From JAQGHB01 sp036384495 (lineage in GTDB: Bacteria; Patescibacteriota; Saccharimonadia; Saccharimonadales; UBA4665), in the NCBI GenBank assembly GCA_036384495.1, contig DASVMD010000065.1, forward strand, positions 1-24,904: 24,904 nt of DNA, in the 5' to 3' direction. Numbering within the stretch: position 1 is the first letter of the stretch; every line of letters starts with the position of its first letter. Shown piece after piece: positions 20,846 to 24,904 of the stretch. The position numbers and the translations under genes were made by a program. The notes under the pieces were generated by a model. That model worked only from the letters and a program-made list of their open reading frames with translations. It had not been told where the DNA came from and did no database searches.

Positions 20846-21973
20846 TTATTGAATAAGACGCGGTCGCTTCGGTGGCTGCTGATAGGTAGGCTGGTTTGTT
20901 TGCTCGGGAGCTTGCGGCTCCTGAGGTGATGCTGCTGACGGCGTATTCTGCTTGCCCGCACCGGATTTAAAGAACACAGCTGCCAATACAACGCCAATCA
21001 CTAGGAACGCAATTCCAAACAAAAAGTCGACCTTTACAATCTGGTGTTCCACAAATCGCATAAAATCGGTCAATGATTCTTGTAGGGGCCCAATGTTCGC
21101 TTGGTTAAAAACGTGCTCGGCTACCCTGTTAACCACTTTATCGGCCACTAACTTGATGGCAATCAAGAATAGTCCCGAAACAACCATCACGAAACCTATA
21201 AGGCGTGCGCCACGCCGGCGAGTTCGAGCTAGGGCAATAATCCCCAGCAAGCTAATCAGCGCCAAAACACCGTACATCCAAGGTAATTTTGTTTCTAGCT
21301 GGTATAGCCGAGGTGCCTTAGAAAAGCGCTGATAGTACGGAACCGAGGCATTATTGGGGTTCAACTGGCTTGAATTAGCAGTGATAACCGGCACATCCAG
21401 GAAAGCCTTACTGTTATTGAGCTCCTGGGTAACCAGTGATGCCTCCAATTGGGGTGTAACCATTGGCGGCCGACATGGCAAGGCAAACGGATCAATCGAC
21501 GTCAGTTCGTTTTGCAGCTGCTGTAATTGTGCTGTGGTGCAAACCGGCAAGCCAGCTAAATACGTTTGAGTTGTCTTGCCAACTTCATCGGCAAACTGCT
21601 GTTTTTGTTGCGTCAGATCAATGCTAAACGTTGGTGTCGGCACACTGCCGTCCAGCCAAGCGTAGTTGGCGGTTAGCACCTGGTGAGATATTTTCTTGAG
21701 AACATCAGGGGTGAACGTCTTTTTGGCGGCATCCCGAACCTGAGCGTCCTTAAAAGATATGCTCAGCGAGCTGTTCGCATCGACTGATTTTTGGGCCTGA
21801 TCGAGCGCGTTATCAATAAAATGGTCATAAAATTTGCTTTGATCCAGCCACGACTCAATGTTGTCCGGGTGCCGAAAGGCTATGTTGGCACTCACAGCCT
21901 GTGCTCCGCCTATTAGGCTAAAAAACAGCACTAGCGACAAAAATCCAACTGCGAGTCGTCTCAACCAATCCAT
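20846..21973 (-). CDS. Conserved-type membrane protein with large external domain, function unknown
   Basis: This 375-residue protein has an N-terminal signal-like helix (about 5-27, ending GGAQA), then a polar, mostly helical external domain of about 200 residues with one likely disulphide (C145 and C166 region: PVCTTAQL and LPCRPP). Helices follow at about 232-250, 258-280 and 312-335. The cytoplasmic tail is rich in Pro, Gln and Ala and ends PPKRPRLIQ. I know no function for this layout, which resembles uncharacterised CPR membrane proteins. The start is supported by TACAAT ending 6 bases before the ATG, so the mRNA is probably leaderless. It is a single-gene unit converging on tRNA-Ser. 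Confidence 0.7.
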   Translation of the reverse strand: MDWLRRLAVGFLSLVLFFSLIGGAQAVSANIAFRHPDNIESWLDQSKFYDHFIDNALDQAQKSVDANSSLSISFKDAQVRDAAKKTFTPDVLKKISHQVLTANYAWLDGSVPTPTFSIDLTQQKQQFADEVGKTTQTYLAGLPVCTTAQLQQLQNELTSIDPFALPCRPPMVTPQLEASLVTQELNNSKAFLDVPVITANSSQLNPNNASVPYYQRFSKAPRLYQLETKLPWMYGVLALISLLGIIALARTRRRGARLIGFVMVVSGLFLIAIKLVADKVVNRVAEHVFNQANIGPLQESLTDFMRFVEHQIVKVDFLFGIAFLVIGVVLAAVFFKSGAGKQNTPSAASPQEPQAPEQTNQPTYQQPPKRPRLIQ

Positions 21974-21979
21974 AAGCTT

Positions 21980-21985
21980 ATTGTA
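21980..21985 (-). promoter_or_regulatory. -10 of the 20846-21973 gene (leaderless)
   Basis: TACAAT on the minus strand ending exactly 6 bases before the ATG at 21973. A weak TTTGTG lies 17 bases further upstream. Confidence 0.55.
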
Positions 21986-22009
21986 ATCCTACCCCAGTTT
22001 TTCACAAAA

Positions 22010-24319
22010 TTAATACCTCGCCTTTGCGGTAATACTAGAAATTATGATCGTCGCCTCAGTTTGAGGGCTAACATACACCGGTTGCGAAATGTCCAATGTG
22101 CCTCCAGTTTGGCTTGGTCCTATGACATCAATCGTGTGCTCGCCAAACTCAGCATTACTTGGAATCGAAAGCGTGGTACTAAAAGAGGCCGTACCATCTG
22201 TTGTAACAGTGGCCAAAGAAGGCCCACTTGTTTTGTCGAAATGCAGAGTGTACGTACTATTTGGCAACAGACCAAACTCTAGCCCATTGATCTGCGCCAC
22301 CACCTGAGCACCGAGTTTTAGTGTGCTCCCGGCCAGATAACTCCCTGGCTCAACGGTCTGTACTGCTCGCCCCGTAGCAGGTGCATTCAGTAGCGTCTGG
22401 CTGGTGTTGCCTTGCGAAGCCGCTGTAGTTTTAAGCGTTAAATTGTTCGTCTGTTGCAGTATACTCTGCTCAATCAGCCGATGTCCCAAAGTGTTCGGAT
22501 GATAACTCTCCTTCCCCAGCAACCCAATACCAAGTACTCCCACGTCATTACCCGCAGTCAGGCCGTTAATGGCGGCACTGCTCCCCGAAGCCTCGCACAG
22601 CCGATGCCCCACCAGCGCCTGGCTAATATCCACAAACGGCACGCCCACGGCAGAGGCTGCTTGCATCAACGCACCGTTTAAATAGGCGATCACCTCATCT
22701 GAAAACTCCAACTCACTCTGGCTGAGCTGGACATCCAAGCCACATTTACCGGTGTCGCTAAGAATCTGTGGATACCCAATAATGTACAACCGACTTTGCG
22801 GCGACTCAGCCAGGAGTTGCCGGTATAGCGCTTCCCAACGCGGTACCGTACGGTCAATTAGTTGCTTGACCTCAAGTCGATCTTCGTAGGTGTTGTAGCA
22901 GACATTGTTGCTGGCGTGTCCTCCAAAATGCGGGATCACACAATTTTGCAGGATATTACCAAATCCAATGTCGTTACCGCCGACCGAAACCGTTACCACC
23001 CGTGGCTGATATTTTTGCACAAAGCGGTGCTGCGCCACATATCCAGGGGTAAAATTGGCTTCAATTGTGTCCAGCTGTGTTGTTGGCGGTGTCTCAAGCT
23101 GACCCCAGGTGTTACCGCCCTTCACTTGTCCGCGATATCCGTCACCGTTACTTCCAATATCGTTAATAACTGCACCCGAACAAGCCACCGAATGCGCCCC
23201 CGCGGCGCTAAACAGATCATGCCCTAGCAGCATCGGATACGAATTAGCCGAAAGATGGCACACATTATTAGAAGTATCTGTACCACTCAAGTAGTCAAAC
23301 GCCCCTTCGCCGGAGGTGTACGAATCCCCCAGTCCAAGATAATCGGTCAGCGACGTAATGCTGCCCGTTGGCGCGAGCTCATAAGTGCCGCCACTAAAAC
23401 CCGACCCGGGCAAGGCATCAAAACTCAATAATCCGTCGTTAATGAAGCGAATATGTTTAATCGTCCGCTGTCCGCCGAGCTGCTGTTTTACAAATCCCCA
23501 GTACTCATACGACGGACAAGGGCTGCTATAAGATCCCGCCGAACAATTTTGCAAATCGTACACCTTAAATGACTCCGCATAGGCATTCTCTATGGCCACA
23601 AACCGACCATTGCTACTAATCGCGATCTCAGCGTCCAAAGGACTCGAACTTCCGGATCTGTTAAATGCCCGCGCAAAGGCCTGTGCTTTCATAGATGCCA
23701 AATTGATACGCACAAACACCCCGTACACCGTTTCAGCCACCATCCAGCCACCCCCGTCTGAAAAGGCTAGTGTCTGCGAATTGACCGTCAGTTGCCGCCC
23801 CTGTTCGTCGTAGACGCGCTGTTCGGGAGGCGCTGTCATCGTCTTGCTCACTAACCGGCCAAGCGTATCTCGCTGGTCTTGCATCTCATCCAAGGGATTT
23901 TTGTACATATTAACGTACGTTCCACCGGTAGCCGCCGAATCCAGCGTTAGCACATTGAGCGCCTTGGGCCACGGCACCAACACCTGGTTCGCCGATGACG
24001 GTAACAAGGGCACACCCTCGTCCGTGCCATTAAAAATAATCGTCTGCGTATCAGGGTCAAAATTACCAAAAGCAGTCGACACAAAACACCCCGACCGCAT
24101 GGTGGAGCTGCTTGTCGCCCGATACGTCTCCGGATAACAGTCCATATCGTTACTATCCACCGGCGACTTTTGCGCGCTACCAATATCCCCCACCCGCTGC
24201 GCCGCCATAGCGCTCGGCGACGCCCAATTAATCTGGTCAGTAGTCCCCTGACCACTGACGCGCACACCAAAAAACGCCCCCACACATATCACCACTGCCA
24301 GCCACAAAAAACGCTTCAT
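22010..24319 (-). CDS. Large secreted SGNH hydrolase, multidomain
   Basis: This 769-residue exported protein has a signal peptide at about 1-25. An N-terminal region (about 30-320) of repeated beta-strand segments (NGRFVAIENAYAESFKVYDL) looks propeller-like. The SGNH hydrolase domain (about 325-625) has GDSYTSGEG with S333, GGNDIGF with N449 and SYHPNTLGH with H607. Residue 604, where many relatives have the catalytic Asp, is Glu. Several cysteines in the domain suggest disulphides. Residues about 650-750 form an Ig-like domain (LPNSTYTLHF, then FGEHTIDVIG). The domain resembles actinobacterial secreted lipase/esterases. The ATG at 24319 is chosen because a promoter ends 7 bases upstream. Substrate unknown; a host or own envelope lipid is possible. 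Confidence 0.82.
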   Translation of the reverse strand: MKRFLWLAVVICVGAFFGVRVSGQGTTDQINWASPSAMAAQRVGDIGSAQKSPVDSNDMDCYPETYRATSSSTMRSGCFVSTAFGNFDPDTQTIIFNGTDEGVPLLPSSANQVLVPWPKALNVLTLDSAATGGTYVNMYKNPLDEMQDQRDTLGRLVSKTMTAPPEQRVYDEQGRQLTVNSQTLAFSDGGGWMVAETVYGVFVRINLASMKAQAFARAFNRSGSSSPLDAEIAISSNGRFVAIENAYAESFKVYDLQNCSAGSYSSPCPSYEYWGFVKQQLGGQRTIKHIRFINDGLLSFDALPGSGFSGGTYELAPTGSITSLTDYLGLGDSYTSGEGAFDYLSGTDTSNNVCHLSANSYPMLLGHDLFSAAGAHSVACSGAVINDIGSNGDGYRGQVKGGNTWGQLETPPTTQLDTIEANFTPGYVAQHRFVQKYQPRVVTVSVGGNDIGFGNILQNCVIPHFGGHASNNVCYNTYEDRLEVKQLIDRTVPRWEALYRQLLAESPQSRLYIIGYPQILSDTGKCGLDVQLSQSELEFSDEVIAYLNGALMQAASAVGVPFVDISQALVGHRLCEASGSSAAINGLTAGNDVGVLGIGLLGKESYHPNTLGHRLIEQSILQQTNNLTLKTTAASQGNTSQTLLNAPATGRAVQTVEPGSYLAGSTLKLGAQVVAQINGLEFGLLPNSTYTLHFDKTSGPSLATVTTDGTASFSTTLSIPSNAEFGEHTIDVIGPSQTGGTLDISQPVYVSPQTEATIIISSITAKARY

Positions 24320-24326
24320 GCCTTCA

Positions 24327-24355
24327 ACTATCGACGGCCCATGGCCCTCCGGCAA
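24327..24355 (-). promoter_or_regulatory. Promoter of the large SGNH gene
   Basis: On the minus strand, TTGCCG (24355-24350), a 17-base spacer and GATAGT (24332-24327), ending 7 bases before the ATG at 24319. Confidence 0.45.
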
Positions 24356-24401
24356 GCATAAGCGTCCAGAAAATGGCCATATTTAAGGACCGTTTAAGAA
24401 T

Positions 24402-24410
24402 TGCTACAAT
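24402..24410 (+). promoter_or_regulatory. Extended -10 promoter of the HIT gene (leaderless)
   Basis: TGCTACAAT; the hexamer ends exactly 6 bases before the ATG at 24417. Confidence 0.6.
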
Positions 24411-24416
24411 AAACCC

Positions 24417-24809
24417 ATGTCAGATTCCATTTTTACCAAAATCATCAAGGGCGAAATCCCGTCTCACAAGATATACGAAGACGATAAAACCCTGGCTTTC
24501 CTCGATATCCACCCCAAGCAGCCCGGCCACGTACTGGTCATCCCAAAAAGCGAGGTCGAGTTTGTCTGGGACTTGCCCGCCGAAGATTACCAGGCGCTCA
24601 TGGCTACTGTCCAAAAAGTGGCTAAGCACATGCGAGAAGTACTAGATATCCCTTATGTCGGTGAGCAAATCGAGGGCACCGACGTCCCGCACGCCCACGT
24701 GCACCTCATTCCTTTCACAACTACCCACGAATTCCAGGCCCTCGGCGATAAAGATGCCGAACCCGACCACGCCGCCCTAGCCGAAATGGCCAAAAAACTA
24801 GCATTATAA
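24417..24809 (+). CDS. HIT family nucleotide-binding hydrolase
   Basis: This 130-residue protein has the complete HIT domain. SIFTKIIKGEIPSHKIYEDD opens the fold, followed by AFLDIHPKQPGHVLVIPK and the histidine triad HAHVHLIPF (H92, H94, H96; H94 is the expected nucleophile). HINT/HIT proteins hydrolyse nucleotide phosphoramidates and AMP conjugates in the cytoplasm. Length and motif are typical. It has a leaderless-type promoter, and another gene begins 14 bases after its stop with its own -10. Confidence 0.95.
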   Translation: MSDSIFTKIIKGEIPSHKIYEDDKTLAFLDIHPKQPGHVLVIPKSEVEFVWDLPAEDYQALMATVQKVAKHMREVLDIPYVGEQIEGTDVPHAHVHLIPFTTTHEFQALGDKDAEPDHAALAEMAKKLAL

Positions 24810-24811
24810 GG

Positions 24812-24817
24812 TACAAT
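24812..24817 (+). promoter_or_regulatory. -10 of the last, partial gene (leaderless)
   Basis: TACAAT ends exactly 6 bases before the ATG at 24824, just after the HIT stop. Its context aaggtacaatac is the same as at 10683-10694. Confidence 0.5.
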
Positions 24818-24823
24818 ACCCCT

Positions 24824-24904
24824 ATGAACTTCTTATATTCGGTCTTTTTCGCCGGCGGTATCGCGACATTTGCATATACTCAGCTGGGCAAGCGAGTCGG
24901 TTAC
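24824..24904 (+). CDS. Start of a membrane protein (partial)
   Basis: The first 27 codons are open to the window edge. The product begins MNFLYSVFFAGGIATFAYTQ and continues LGKRVGY, a single hydrophobic segment followed by basic residues, so a membrane anchor or first helix. No family can be named. The support is the -10 element 6 bases upstream. Confidence 0.5.
   Translation, partial: MNFLYSVFFAGGIATFAYTQLGKRVGY

Noticed and set aside
24328..24342. Four-codon ORF (MGRR, stop) with a GGAGGG site upstream of the large SGNH gene
   Set aside because: The GGAGGG lies inside the spacer of the inferred promoter, so it would not be in the mRNA; too short to support.

Overview
The window looks like a chromosomal segment of a Patescibacteria/CPR bacterium, most likely Candidatus Saccharibacteria (TM7). 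The reasons are the bank of small two-helix T4SS_pilin-like proteins beside a VirB6-like protein, many small envelope proteins, compact gene packing and moderate GC. TGA is used as a normal stop (for example in ATGA overlaps), so the code is the standard bacterial one. The lineage call is inference from gene content, not from a marker gene. I see no transposase, integrase, CRISPR array or plasmid/phage replication gene.

Layout. 1-4547: a VirB6-like membrane protein on the minus strand, apparently split into two ORFs, divergent from six tandem pilin-like genes ending at a strong terminator. 4637-6116: an Hsp20 chaperone, a ComFC-type phosphoribosyltransferase and tRNA-Ser(GCU). 6154-9967: envelope glycan genes, namely a GT87-like transferase, a DPM1-GtrA fusion and a polytopic membrane protein. 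10017-12740: an orphan protein, tRNA-Ser(UGA), a bPH-like membrane protein preceded by a 14-codon ORF, a YihY/BrkB protein, and two very small genes (41 and 26 codons) with strong Shine-Dalgarno sites. 12828-13973: a DUF1003 protein and a membrane-anchored SGNH hydrolase. 14020-18004: an operon of GtrB-like glycosyltransferase, GtrA-like protein and a large membrane/PIG-L (LmbE) deacetylase fusion. 18046-18190: a structured intergenic region, possibly a small RNA. 18243-24319: a DHA2-type MFS exporter, an unknown cytoplasmic protein, tRNA-Arg with the rare bacterial anticodon GCG, tRNA-Ser(CGA), a four-helix membrane protein and a large secreted SGNH hydrolase. 24417-24904: a HIT-family protein and the first 27 codons of a membrane protein.

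Working together, most genes act at the cell surface: secretion/pilus components, lipid-linked sugar transferases and their GtrA partners, a deacetylase, two secreted or anchored hydrolases, and an exporter. This fits an episymbiont that invests in surface interaction.

The most striking thread is in the promoters. About ten promoters have an extended -10 (TGnTAnnnT) with little visible -35. At seven ORF starts the -10 hexamer ends exactly 6 bases before the ATG, which implies leaderless mRNAs as a major initiation mode. Strong Shine-Dalgarno sites are seen mainly at operon-internal genes, at hsp20 and at the tiny ORFs. This pattern also fixed several start codons (13973, 19829, 24319) downstream of the longest possible ORF start.
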